From Asparagopsis taxiformis (Eukaryota > Rhodophyta > Florideophyceae > Bonnemaisoniales > Bonnemaisoniaceae), in contig JALQPE010001888.1 of the NCBI GenBank assembly GCA_030407315.1, positions 62,001 to 126,000 of the forward strand: 64,000 nucleotides of DNA, in the 5' to 3' direction. A program made the position numbers and the translations under genes. Numbering within the stretch: position 1 is the stretch's first letter; every line of letters begins with the position of its first letter. Below are positions 1 through 10,400 of this stretch, piece by piece. Under the pieces are notes generated by a model. It searched no databases. It was not told the origin of the DNA and worked only from the letters and a program-made list of their open reading frames with translations.

Positions 1-1
1 G

Positions 2-340
2 ACCGTAGAAGGGGTTTGGCTAGCATTCCTAGAGTGTTGGTGTACCCTGTACACCGGATATCCTAATCGACTTAGAACTGATTGCGGTTCATTATTCACC
101 TCGCCACGCTGGAAGAATTTCACCGATGAGAATGGCATTACTCTACGAATATCTGGTATCGAAGCTCATAACTCACTAGGGATTGGAGAACGATTCCACG
201 ATCCACTAAGGAGAATTTATCGTAAGGTACAAGCTGACTTCCCTCAATTGAAAGAAGAAATTATACTCAGACTTGCGGTGAAAGCCATGAATGACAGGAT
301 AGGAGAAAACGGTCTGGTTCCATCTCTGCTAGTATTTTGA
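2..340 (+). pseudogene. Ty1/copia integrase, C-terminal half of the catalytic core (broken)
   Basis: An open frame enters from the left edge and runs to a TGA at 338-340. It reads through an integrase core: an RLRTDCGSLF block, which matches the second catalytic Asp region, and later GIEAHNSLGIGERFHDPLRR, which matches the catalytic Glu region of copia integrases. The same frame stays open directly after the TGA and joins the next segment, so the stop is most simply a point nonsense mutation in a once continuous pol. The 5' LTR, gag and protease of this element must lie left of the window. Seen: frame, motifs, stop. Inferred: element type, from linkage to a copia-order RT and RNase H downstream. 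Confidence 0.75.
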
Positions 341-1812
341 GTCATTCCACGATTCTCAATTATAAGCAGTAATCTTCCAACCCAAATGGAGAGAATGAAA
401 GCCATCACCGTAGCCCAGAAGGAAATGAACTCTATAATTGCAGAAAGAAAAATTAAGACAGCGTTTCAGAAGAATGTCCCGGCATCGTCCGATAGACACT
501 ACTTGATTGGTGACAAAGTCCTAGTATATCGAGAAAAAGAGAAACAATGGATGGGACCATTCCACATTGTATTCATAGATGACAAACTGATTACTGTTCA
601 GAACGTAAGTAGGACATATGAAGGGATATTCAATATACAACAAGTGAAACCATACCGAAGTAATAGTTCAGAATCACCTGCTGAAGGAACACCGGAAAAT
701 AATCAGTCCAGTGGATCTCTGTCCAGCATTGAACCAAGAAGTGAGCCTATCGCAACCAATATCACAGAAGTGATAAAATATGGTGACCCTCGAGCTAGTA
801 AGTTCTTAGAGGCTAAAAGAAAGGAAATACAAGGATTATTGGACCAAAGAACATGGAAAGTGGTGAACAAAGAGAACGTTCCAAAAGATGCCAATATTCT
901 TGGTGGAAGATTCGTACTCTCCATCAAGGACGAAGGGAAAATAAGGAAGTGTGGAAGGCTAGGTACGTAGTGCAAGGTTTCCGGGATAAAATGAAAAAGT
1001 CCCTTGTACACGACAACGCCACCGCAAGACCACATTCAACAAGAATCCTGGTTGGACTGGCTTCATCTTTTGGATTCCGTCTATTCTCTACTGACGTGAC
1101 CCAAACATACCTCCAAACTTCAGAGAATCTTACGCGTGACGTTTACATCAGGCCTTCCAAAGAATTTGGTCTAAAACGGGACACTATGCTTAAACTCCTG
1201 AAACCACTTTATGGACTTTCCGATAGCGGAGACTATTGGGGAGAAACCATAAGAGATCACATTGTCAATGACCTCGGTATGAAACCCACAACTGTTGACA
1301 GTGCGTTCTTTTTCAAAAAGAGCCACGGTAAACTTTCAGGATTGTGTGTCAGTTACGTAGCCGACTCACTTCAGGCCGGAGACGAGTCTTTTTCATTACT
1401 TTCCCAGAAGACAGCTCAGAGGTTTCAATGCAGAGAACGAGAATGGGATAACACAAACTTCCTAGGAGTACAAATCGACACGAAACATCCGGAAATCCGA
1501 GTTCACCAGTACAAGTATATTCAGAAACTGAAACCCATCCCTACAGATTCTGAATTTCAGATGTTCCGATCATTCCGAGCTAAGCTAGCCTGGATAACTC
1601 AGACCCGCCCAGATATCTCATGTTCAGTGGCCCAATCTACCCAAGTCACTGAAGCAATATTCAAGGCGAACTCCGAAAGGATCATTAAGTCCCTTAATTC
1701 TGTATTGAAGCATTTACAAAAGACTCCATCTTTACCTCTAAGATACCCAAAACTTCAGATCAATTCTATGAGAATACAGGTGTACTCAGATGCATCCTTT
1801 GCGAACAACCAT
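341..1812 (+). pseudogene. Ty1/copia reverse transcriptase and start of RNase H (frameshifted, interrupted)
   Basis: The pol frame continues to a stop at 968-970; coding potential then moves to another frame (open 853-1812), placing an indel near position 936. The second frame has copia RT signatures: FRLFSTDVTQTYLQ, LLKPLYGLSDSGDYW, and CVSYVADSL where the catalytic box is normally YVDD, so one catalytic Asp reads Ala. It ends in the RNase H motif VYSDASFANN at the exact insertion point of gypsy element 1. The remaining RNase H lies at 15053-15517 in the same frame. With a nonsense codon, a frameshift, a catalytic-site change and the insertion, this copy is dead. Confidence 0.85.
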
Positions 1813-2612
1813 TGTAGGACCAGCCGGGGTGGCGATCGCTAGGGGAGTTCTAGAATTGCAGCCGTGTCAGGGCGAGGTGAACCGTAACGCGCTAGTTGAA
1901 CTTGCGTTCGCGCGTCGCTCGGTCGCGCTGGCGAACGGGTGGTACAACGGCGGAACGCGTAGGGAACGATCGCAACACGGGATTCGCGGGCCGGCGCAAG
2001 CCGTGATCTCAGGGTGAGATCACCGAGTAAACTCGAGCACGACGCGATCCACACAGGGGTCGTAAATCCCTGGCCTAGTGGCGTGCGACGCAACGCGCGC
2101 TATCGCGGTGCGACGCGGTTCGACGATCGGTTTATGCGCAGCGCGCACGCGAACGTCGGCGATCGTGAGCAACCCCACGCAACGTTGTAACGCAATCGGT
2201 CCTCGCGATTCGCTAAACGCTTAACTCGTAGCTGCGAAGATGCTGGCTGTTTATTGGTAAGGTGCGAAGCTGAACGACCATTAATAGCTAACTACTAAAG
2301 GACAGGCTGTCCTACCGTGGCCGGCCGGCGGCCGCTCGCTCGCACGCGAAAAAGGGAAATATTTGGGAAAAAGACTTTCTTCATAAAAAACCCAAAAAGG
2401 GGAAATAAAGGGAAATTCGCAAAAGGCGCTACACGTGGCGCCAAGCTCGCAGGTTCGTTCGCGCGCACGCTCTCGCTCAGGCGCGCCGTGACACGTAATC
2501 GGTTCGCCACGCGTACGCTCGCTTGCTAACTAACTCAGCGCGGATGCACGCGGACTCAATTCGTCGATATCGCTCAACCCGCGTTCGCGTTAGCGGCATA
2601 AAGTGCACCACA
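1813..2612 (-). repeat. LTR of gypsy element 1 (3' LTR in sense orientation)
   Basis: 800 bp, bounded by TG...CA and nearly identical to 14247-15047. In sense orientation it is the downstream LTR. It also lies directly upstream of the antisense ORF (ATG 183 nt away), so if the LTR fires backwards it could supply that ORF's promoter; this last point is inference. Confidence 0.95.
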
Positions 2613-2620
2613 CTCCCCCC
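2613..2620 (-). other. Polypurine tract of gypsy element 1
   Basis: On the - strand the eight bases next to the LTR read GGGGGGAG, the expected plus-strand primer position directly upstream of the 3' LTR. It fixes the orientation together with the primer site at the other end. Confidence 0.75.
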
Positions 2621-2794
2621 GACTAACATCACAGCGCGTCCCCGCGCGTCATCTCTTCCTGCGTATCCTTTGCCTTTTCCTTCTCTCTGTCCACTCTTCT
2701 CCTGTCGATCCTCTCCCTCTCTTTCTATCCTTCTTCTCTCCTCGGTCACTCGCATTCGTTGTTTCGCTCGTCGTCGCACGCGGTCGCTTTCGCC

Positions 2795-5617
2795 ATGGCG
2801 CAGGACGGTGATACTCTCCCCAGCTGGCTGCGCGCCAGCGTTCCTTCCGGTGAAGAAGCTGCGACGCCGATACGTTCGCCATCGGCGGCTCCGCGTCCCG
2901 CTTCGCCATCTCCTATGAGCCCCGAGAGCCCATTTTATCTGTCAATGGCCCAAGCTTCACCTGCCAGCGCGCCGGTTGCCGCGTCGTCAAGTGCGCATAA
3001 CGCGGATAATGTCGGTGCGTCATCGGGTGTTGTTGCGACAGTGGATGTAACCGCTACACCCGCGGCTGGGAGTCGTGCCAACGTTGGCGTGCCTCTTCGT
3101 TCCGTACCTGCCCCTTCTTCCGTGTCGCTCCCTTCGGCCGCGCAGCGCGTCCCCGTCGCCGCTCCGCGTGCGCGTTACGACGACCCTTCTGCGTTCCGGT
3201 TCCTGCCGCGCGCGATGCCAACTTGGTCCGAATTGAGTCGCGTCCAATATTTTCCTCGGCGTTTCCTATGGACGCGTATCGCCGATGTCAACCGCTATGC
3301 GGTATTACCTGGCCACAAGAACGCGCAAGCCGTATGGGATGCGCGACGCGAGGCGGCGTGGTGCGACTTGGCTGTACCTTCGAACATTCCTTGCGACACT
3401 TACTTCCTGGAGGACGCGGCGGATGAGCGGTTGGTGCGTCACTTGGCGCGTCTTCGCACAATGCGCCGCGACGAGTTCGCGCATCTTGACCCCTGGGCGG
3501 CGGCGCCTAGCGCCGGTTTCTTGTTGGACGGCGGCGTCCCCTGGAATGATGTTGAACGGGAGGGAGAAGTTAGTGAGCCTTGGTTTTTCGACGCGGGGAT
3601 GCGCTCCGTGGCGCGTCGTGAATTGCGCTTGCGTCGCACGACCGGTTACTTCGTTACGCATCGCGACGTCGAATTTCGCGAGTTCCCAGAAGATCGCGTG
3701 AGTTCCTTCTTCCCGCGCTACGACCCGCGCGACTGGCCTGACGCTCCCGAGTCGCTGTCCGTTCCCCTGCCGTGCGTCTTCCATTATGCACCATCTGTCC
3801 TTCTTGGTCTTGATGTTCCGATCGAGACGCGTTCCTACTTCTGGGCCGTGGCGCTTAGCGAATGGGTCGTGATGGTGGCCTGCGCCTGGCTTCATGTCGC
3901 GTTCGTCGAGCGTCGTTTCGTTCGCTTGAGCGACCGGCTCATCGCCGGTATCGAGAGCGTTGGCGCTGCGGCGGTCGTTCGTGGCGGCACCTATTCAGTC
4001 GCGCACTTAGAAAGTCTCTTGTCGGAGCATCGCGCGTGTCCATGGGACGAGACGCCTGTCTTCGACGTGGCTCCCGGCGTGGACTTCAATGAAGGTGGCC
4101 AGTGGCTACCGTGGAGCGCGGAACGCGGCGTCGTGGATTGGGCGCATGGCGCGCTCGGAGTTCACAGGCATACGGAGATCCCTCACTTGCTATTGAAGTC
4201 GCCGCGCAACCCTTCACGTAGCGCGTTCGCGCATCTAGAAGCGGGCGACGTCGTTACCGTGGATGCTGTCTTGTCGGCGTTGTCTTCTAACGAGTTGCAT
4301 GTGATGCGCGCAACGAACTCGCGGGAATATGCGCAGTACCTTGGGATGGCCGCGTTGTTGGCCGTTGAGCGCCGGCGATTCCGCGATGGGCGCTACTCGT
4401 TGTTCTCCGAAGCACCACGGGCTCCTATCGACGTTGCGCAGTTAGACGCGGCGTTGCGTGCGGAGTACGTAAAGGTGTACAACGAGTTACAAGAACTGAA
4501 GAAAGCCACTCAAGGTCAAGGCGCCGCCAACATGCCTGGCGAAGCGGGTGCAAGTGCGGCGACGGCTAGCGGCGCGGCATCGGGTTCGGCGGTTGTTGGC
4601 GAGAGTGCAGAAGCGCCCACGGCGGTGGCTGGTGACGACGCTGGTGCAGTCGCTGGTTCGTCGGCGGCAGACGGGCTACAAACTCAACTTTCTTCGGCCA
4701 AGCAGGGTCGAGATGAAGCGTTGTCGCGCGTGACGTCGGTCGCGCAAGCTCGCGACGAGGCTTTGGGGCGACTTAGCGCGGCCACCAGAGCGCTCGACGA
4801 GGCAATCAAGGCGCGCGATGATGCGTCTGAGGCACGTGACGAAGCCGTGTCGGTCCTGCGCGAGACTCGGAAGACGTTGGCGGAATCGGAGGAGCGCGAA
4901 GCCGCGCTAAAACGCAAGGTCGAAGACGACGCTGCGCGTATTGAGCGTATGCACGAAGACATCGGGAAGTTGCAAGGTCGTGCAGCGGCGTACAGGAAGG
5001 AGGCTGGGGGTGATCGGGCGGTGCTAGCGAATCTTCGAACTCGCTGTGACGCTGCGGTGACGGCGCAACAGACGGCGCAGAGTGCGCTCGTCGAAGTCGA
5101 AGCCAACTTGGAAGCAGAAAGGGGGCGGTCGTCGGCTCGTATCGCTGCGGTGCGCGACGAATATCGCGCGCGAGAAAGGGATACCGTGCTCAAGGTTCAA
5201 GACACTATCGAACGCGCGCACCGGTTGGGTTCGGCATTGAACGATGTCGTTGGCTTCCTGCAGCGGTCCCCGACTGGGTCCGTGGGCGAGAAAGAGTCAG
5301 CTGGCGAAACGCAGTCCGTGAGCGAGTTGCGCGCAGAAGCGGTACGTGGCGTTGCGGGGAGCGTTGGCTCAGGACGCGGCGGTGCACGGCCCATGACGCG
5401 TTCGCGCGCGGCCGCGGCTTCGACGGGTCGCACAAGTATTCCTCCCCTTCGGATTGGCGTACATGATGGGCGCGTCGTTCGGGTGTTGAATCCCGAACGG
5501 CGACGCGGTCACCAGGCAGATACGGCTTCGAGCCGCGCTCGTTCGCGCAATACGGCGGGTAGTTCGTCAAGCCGTCACACGCGTCGAGACGATGACACGC
5601 GCGCACCTCCGTCCTGA
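2795..5617 (+). CDS. Antisense ORF of gypsy element 1: 940-aa coiled-coil protein of unknown function
   Basis: The start is the first ATG of the frame, in a good context (gccATGG); the longer frame upstream opens only at a non-ATG codon. The ORF runs opposite to gag-pol, between pol and the 3' LTR. Order by eye: disordered Ala/Pro/Ser-rich N-terminus (about 1-135); a globular, aromatic- and Arg-rich middle (about 140-560) with a hydrophobic run near 348-371 that could be membrane-spanning or core; an Ala/Gly linker; a long coiled coil (about 628-815) built on repeated ARDEA-type heptads; and a basic Arg/Ser-rich tail. No catalytic motif or known domain is recognised. The pyrimidine-rich leader at 2640-2760 and AATAAA at 5659 suggest it is transcribed. 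Antisense ORFs in this position are known from some plant gypsy elements (Grande type); homology to those is untested. Element 2 carries a similar ORF. Confidence 0.75.
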   Translation: MAQDGDTLPSWLRASVPSGEEAATPIRSPSAAPRPASPSPMSPESPFYLSMAQASPASAPVAASSSAHNADNVGASSGVVATVDVTATPAAGSRANVGVPLRSVPAPSSVSLPSAAQRVPVAAPRARYDDPSAFRFLPRAMPTWSELSRVQYFPRRFLWTRIADVNRYAVLPGHKNAQAVWDARREAAWCDLAVPSNIPCDTYFLEDAADERLVRHLARLRTMRRDEFAHLDPWAAAPSAGFLLDGGVPWNDVEREGEVSEPWFFDAGMRSVARRELRLRRTTGYFVTHRDVEFREFPEDRVSSFFPRYDPRDWPDAPESLSVPLPCVFHYAPSVLLGLDVPIETRSYFWAVALSEWVVMVACAWLHVAFVERRFVRLSDRLIAGIESVGAAAVVRGGTYSVAHLESLLSEHRACPWDETPVFDVAPGVDFNEGGQWLPWSAERGVVDWAHGALGVHRHTEIPHLLLKSPRNPSRSAFAHLEAGDVVTVDAVLSALSSNELHVMRATNSREYAQYLGMAALLAVERRRFRDGRYSLFSEAPRAPIDVAQLDAALRAEYVKVYNELQELKKATQGQGAANMPGEAGASAATASGAASGSAVVGESAEAPTAVAGDDAGAVAGSSAADGLQTQLSSAKQGRDEALSRVTSVAQARDEALGRLSAATRALDEAIKARDDASEARDEAVSVLRETRKTLAESEEREAALKRKVEDDAARIERMHEDIGKLQGRAAAYRKEAGGDRAVLANLRTRCDAAVTAQQTAQSALVEVEANLEAERGRSSARIAAVRDEYRARERDTVLKVQDTIERAHRLGSALNDVVGFLQRSPTGSVGEKESAGETQSVSELRAEAVRGVAGSVGSGRGGARPMTRSRAAAASTGRTSIPPLRIGVHDGRVVRVLNPERRRGHQADTASSRARSRNTAGSSSSRHTRRDDDTRAPPS

Positions 5618-5658
5618 TTCTTGCTCCGTTCAGTTAGCACGCATTACATTCTCCTTGC

Positions 5659-5664
5659 AATAAA
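5659..5664 (+). terminator. Candidate poly(A) signal for the antisense ORF
   Basis: AATAAA occurs 41 nt after the stop codon of the antisense ORF, on its coding strand. The position is right for an mRNA 3' end, but a hexamer alone is weak evidence. Confidence 0.45.
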
Positions 5665-7436
5665 CTCGTCTTGTTGGTATCTACGTGTCGCCCTTCCCGC
5701 CTCTTGGTTCCTCCACTTGGTACACGCGCTGTAGTGTGACGCTGGGGGCCGGCCGGTACTCGGCGTGCCAGATCATGAGGCACGTAAGCGTCGGTGTGCC
5801 TTCGGTAAGGACGCGCGTGTCGTGGCTCAAAGCCGTATGTGCCCGTTGTCCACGTCGCCGTTCGGGGACAACCGGATGAAGTCGGCCATCAGCACGTGCC
5901 GATATTTCCAGCATGCGTTGGGTTGCGTGTGTTGTGGAACTTGAGAGGGGGGTGAACGGGGTGAGTTGGGGCGGCCGGTACGCCGGAGCGCGATCGTCGT
6001 AATGCGTTCGCTTCGTCGGTTCGTCGCGCGTGGTTCTCGCCGCCGCGGGTTAATTCCATCGCGCGTTCGCTCGCGGTCGCGTCATCGGTTCGTTGCTACG
6101 CGCCTTCGTTTTTCGCCTTCGCGTCGCCTCGCTTGCTACCTACGTTCGTGTCTCACTATCGCATCCGCTGTTCCATGGCTAGAGCGGGGCGAAAGGGCCT
6201 TATTCGCGGGCTCCCGTGTGGGTCGCCTCTTTCTTTTTGTAGACTAGGCCTCATTCTCCGCGCTTTCGCTGAGGGGGAGATGCGCGCGTGAATGCCACTA
6301 TATTCTCGGTGGAGACCGGCGTACGTCCAGGTGACTGCGTCTTTCCACCGAGTTCGAGATGCTCGCTGGAGTCTGCGCGTGTTGTCGTCCAATCAAATGA
6401 CGGCAGCGAGGGACTGCTTGTCACGGCGTGGGGGTCAGTGTGGCGGCGGCGCAATCCAGGTGCCCCTTCGCCAACAATTTTCTCGTGGGACAATTTTTTG
6501 CGGGACGGTCAAATTGCTATTCCGCCGGGCCAGACTGCGCACCCAATTTCGGAGCCGCTCCCCTATTTTCGCGCGAAACCCATCGTTGGTTCCAGCCCAT
6601 CGCACATCTCCTAGAGTCAGTCAGGGAGTTAGTCGGTGCCGGGCTTGCACGCATTTTCCAGGTTGTGCGCCGACATACGTGAGCGGGACTCTCAGTACGT
6701 GACATGGCGCGACCTCTGCGTGGCGGTAGGCGGTTATTGAGGGTTGCATAGCGTGGGCGACGAGTAGCTGCAGGGCGAACGAAGAGCGGTCGAAGCGCGG
6801 GCGAGGAGTGATACGTGGTGTCTCCTGGCAGTCTTGGCGCGACTTGCGCAGCGGTTCCCGAACCTCGCACAGGTGGTCAGCGGGCGGCGCCTAGGGCGTA
6901 AGCGAGTGGGTTCGATTCCCACGCATCGACGGCGTTCTGCGCGACGCGTGTTAGCACCAGCAATACAAAACGTTCGTTTGTAGGCTTCGCACAAGCGTTC
7001 AACTTCCCAGTTAGTCTAGCCCAGTGTGGATTGCCTCCGTGCGGATAGCTGACGCGAGTAGTAACGCGACGCGCAAGCGACGAATCATGTGCGGCCTGTC
7101 GGACGAGTGCGTCAGCGGCTCGCGAGCGGCGTCGCTCCATTGCGTGCGGCGACCGTTCCAAGTCATTCAGCGATAGAACGTCAGTTGCGCAGGGCGCGGT
7201 GAAACTTCGTCTGACGTCGCGACTGACGTTTTCGTGCGGTGTCACGTTATCGACTGAACCGGTTCGAGAGTACTGGGCGCTGCGGGCACACGAAATAGAC
7301 GGCAAGGATGATATGTCGGCGCGCTTTTTCGCATACGCGTCGGAGCGAGCCTCATGGTCCTGGCCCGTTTTCTCCATGAGATCTGCAGGCGTCCTCCTTG
7401 GTTCGTATGCCGCTCTTGGCTTGGCGGTTCTGCACG
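5665..7436. other. Non-coding spacer of gypsy element 1 between pol and the antisense ORF
   Basis: About 1.8 kb of GC-rich sequence with only short, uncharacteristic ORFs in all frames. It is 3' untranslated sequence for the sense transcript and downstream sequence for the antisense one. The only structured feature noticed is the tRNA T-arm-like stretch at 6906-6922. Confidence 0.6.
6906..6922 (+). other. tRNA T-arm / pol III B-box-like sequence
   Basis: GTGGG-TTCGATT-CCCAC forms a perfect 5-bp stem with a 7-nt loop identical to a tRNA T-loop, and contains the B-box core GGTTCGATTCC. No matching acceptor stem or proper anticodon arm is found upstream, so this is not a complete tRNA gene. It could be a tRNA relic or chance. 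Confidence 0.4.
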
Positions 7437-10400
7437 TTAGTTGCGTGGCGGGCGATGGCGCGTCCTCTTGTCCGCTAACCGCGAACTGGAGCGACTGGGT
7501 GGCGTCCGGCGCGGTTTGGTGACGCTTGTCGCTTCCGGCGTGCGTTTCTTCGGCGGGGGTCCCCGGCGGTCGCGTGACGTAGCGCGGTCGGGCTCGGTGT
7601 CGCTCGAAGCGGTTCGCTTTAGGTCCTTGCGAAAACGTGCGACAATAGGTGCGGGTAGTGAGCCCACGGGTTCCCAGGTATCATCGCGCGGCGAATATCC
7701 TTTCCAGCGCACTCGGAAAACGGCTTCCCCAGCATCTTCAATGCCTTCGGCCATGAGTTTGTCAATCATAAATTCGCGCGTTCCGTACCCAGACTCTGGA
7801 CTAACTTTGCGCGAAGCTTCGAGGTCGCGTTCGCTGCGTTGCGTAGCGTCGTTAGCGGCTTCCGTTGCGGTAGCATCTTCCTCGTCGTCTAGCGGGGAAG
7901 GCGCGGGCGTCGCAATACGCGGTGCGACACGGATGCGGTCGGAACTAACGAGCTCGGGCACGCCATCTATTACGATTTCGTAGGTATGGCCGCGACAGCC
8001 TATTACAGGGAAAGGGCCGGAGACGGGGTAGTCCAATTTCGACGCACGCGCTCCTTCGTCTCGCTGCGCTTGAGTCGTCGCTCCCGCGCGGGTATCCAAG
8101 TAGACTTGGTCACCCACCTTGATTTCCTTGTTCACTGCGCGTACGCCGCGGTCGAAATCCCGTTTATACCGCGCTTGCGCCTTCTTCAGCGCGTTTGCTG
8201 CGCGCGCGTAGGCGTCCGATAATCGCGCTAGAAATTCCATGCGGAGAAACGGCGTGCTGCGAATCGTGTCCACTTGTTCCGTTCCCAGCGATACGGGGTA
8301 GCGTGTGAGCGTAAGTTCGAACGGCGACGTATTCGTCGAGCGGTGTATCGCGCGGTTGTAAGCGTACGCTAGCGCGTCTAAGTGCTCGTCCCAATCTCTG
8401 CGCTCTTCATCTACATAATGGCGCAGCGTCGCGACGATGGTGCGGTTCATGCGCTCGATTTGTCCGTTCGATTGCGGATGGTACGTCGTTGTGAATATGT
8501 TTCGCGTACCCATCAGCGCGCAAGTCTCCTGAAACAGCTTCGAGCGGAATTGCGGCCCATTGTCCGAAAGTAGCGTGCGCGGCGGTCCATAGACGAACAC
8601 CCAATCTCGGCAAAATGCCTTCGCAACGGCGAGCGCGGATACGCGTCCGAGCGCGATGAGTCGGCAGAGTTTGCTATAGCGGTCTGCGATTACAAGTACG
8701 AAGCGGCGTTGGCGCGGAGTCTCGGGCAGCGGCCCAAGGATATCGATAGCGACGTCTTCGAGCGGGCGCGTCGCGGGGAATAGCTTCAGGGCGTTCGTGT
8801 GGCGATATTGCGTAACGCGGTTACGTGCGCACGCGTCGCACTGTCTCACGGTGGTGTAGACGTCCACGCTCATCATCGGCCAGTAGTACGCGCGTCGGAT
8901 TGCGTCATACATGCGTCGCGCGCCCGGATGTCCTGCAGTTACCGCGTAATGGTTAGCTCGCAAAATGCGCCCCTTAATCGCTTCGGGCACGACTATCTGC
9001 GTGGCGTCGTCGAGCGGCGCGGTCCTCATAAGTATCCCATCGGGGGACAGGTGAAAGCGCGACTGCGGCGCGGTTTCGACATCGCGCTTCGCGTTTTGGC
9101 AGAATTCGTCCGTCGCTTGCTCGCGAATCCACTCGTCAGTGGACACGGGCGGTTCGATGCACGACCGAGTTGCCAGTAGGCAGTCCAAACTCGGGTAGTA
9201 TTCTGCGTAGTCGCATAGTAGCGCGGTATCGGTTCGCGCATAAGCGTCCGCGTGCGGTTCAACGATATTCGCGGCGTCGAAGCAGGGTATCTCGTCCGGT
9301 ATTTCCGTCTCGTCGCCGCTTCGCGTGGCCATTCGCGAGAGCGCGTCGGCGATGACATGGCGTTTACCCTTTTTATATTCGACATCGAACTCGAACTCGG
9401 CGAGTCGCAATCGCCAGCGCGCCAGCCGTCCTTCTGCAGAGGTCATGTTTAGAATCCAGCGCAGCGAATTGTGGTCCGTGCGAACCGTGAACTTCCGTCC
9501 TTCTAGATACGCACGTAGTAGTAACACTGCCCATACCACCGCGAGGCATTCGCGTTCCGTCGTCGAATAGTTTCGCTCCGCGTCGTTAAGCGTGCGCGAC
9601 CAGTATCCGACTGGATGTAACGTGTCTTCGTCCGCGTCTAGCTGTAATAATGCGCATCCGATTTGTCCTTGCGACGCGTCGGTATCGAGCACGTATGGGT
9701 GTCCCTCGCGCGGCAGGCGAAGAATAGGCGGAGATAGCATCGCTCGTCGCAATGATTCGAACGCGCGCGTTTGCTCTGGCGTCGGCGCGGGTAGGTTATC
9801 TCCTTGGTCCTTTTTCAACAGCTGCGTGAGCGGCGCGGCTATGAACGCGAATTTCTCGACGAATCGGCGGTATACGTTGCATGTTCCCAGAAAGCTGCGC
9901 AGCTGCGTTTTCGTCGTCGGATACGTCGCATCGCGCAGCGCGTCGCATTTCGTCGTCGGCACGGATAGCTTTCCAGGCGAAATAGTATGTCCCAGGTAGT
10001 CTACCGAGCGCTTGAAGAACTCAGTCTTCGCGAATTTAAGCGAAACGCCAGCGCGTCCGAGGATTCCCAGTATCTCGTCGACGTGATGCACGTGCGCGTT
10101 TACGTCGGCGGAGAAGATGATTACGTCATCCAGGTAGACTAGGCAGTGCTGCCATTTCACGTTCGCGAGCAAGATATCGAGCGCGCGCTGAAACGTCGCG
10201 GGCGCGTTCGACAGTCCGAAGGGCATGCGGCGGAAGCGATACGTACCAACATGCGACGTAAACGTAGTCTTGTCGCGGTCGGCGTGCGCTACTGGGATCT
10301 GCCAGTATCCCGAGTTGCAGTCCAGCGTAGTGAAAACCGTCGCGTTACCGAGCGAATCGACGCAATCGTCCATGCGCGGAATCGGATACGCGTCCTTGAC

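Noticed and set aside
703..1035. 110-codon - strand frame over the copia RT
   Set aside because: Shadow of the coding strand, no domain.
4684..5193. 169-codon Ser/Arg-rich - strand frame
   Set aside because: Antisense shadow of the coiled-coil region of the antisense ORF, with composition explained by Ala/Glu/Arg codons read backwards.
6840..6935. Complete tRNA gene around the T-arm
   Set aside because: No acceptor pairing and too little sequence for D and anticodon arms.
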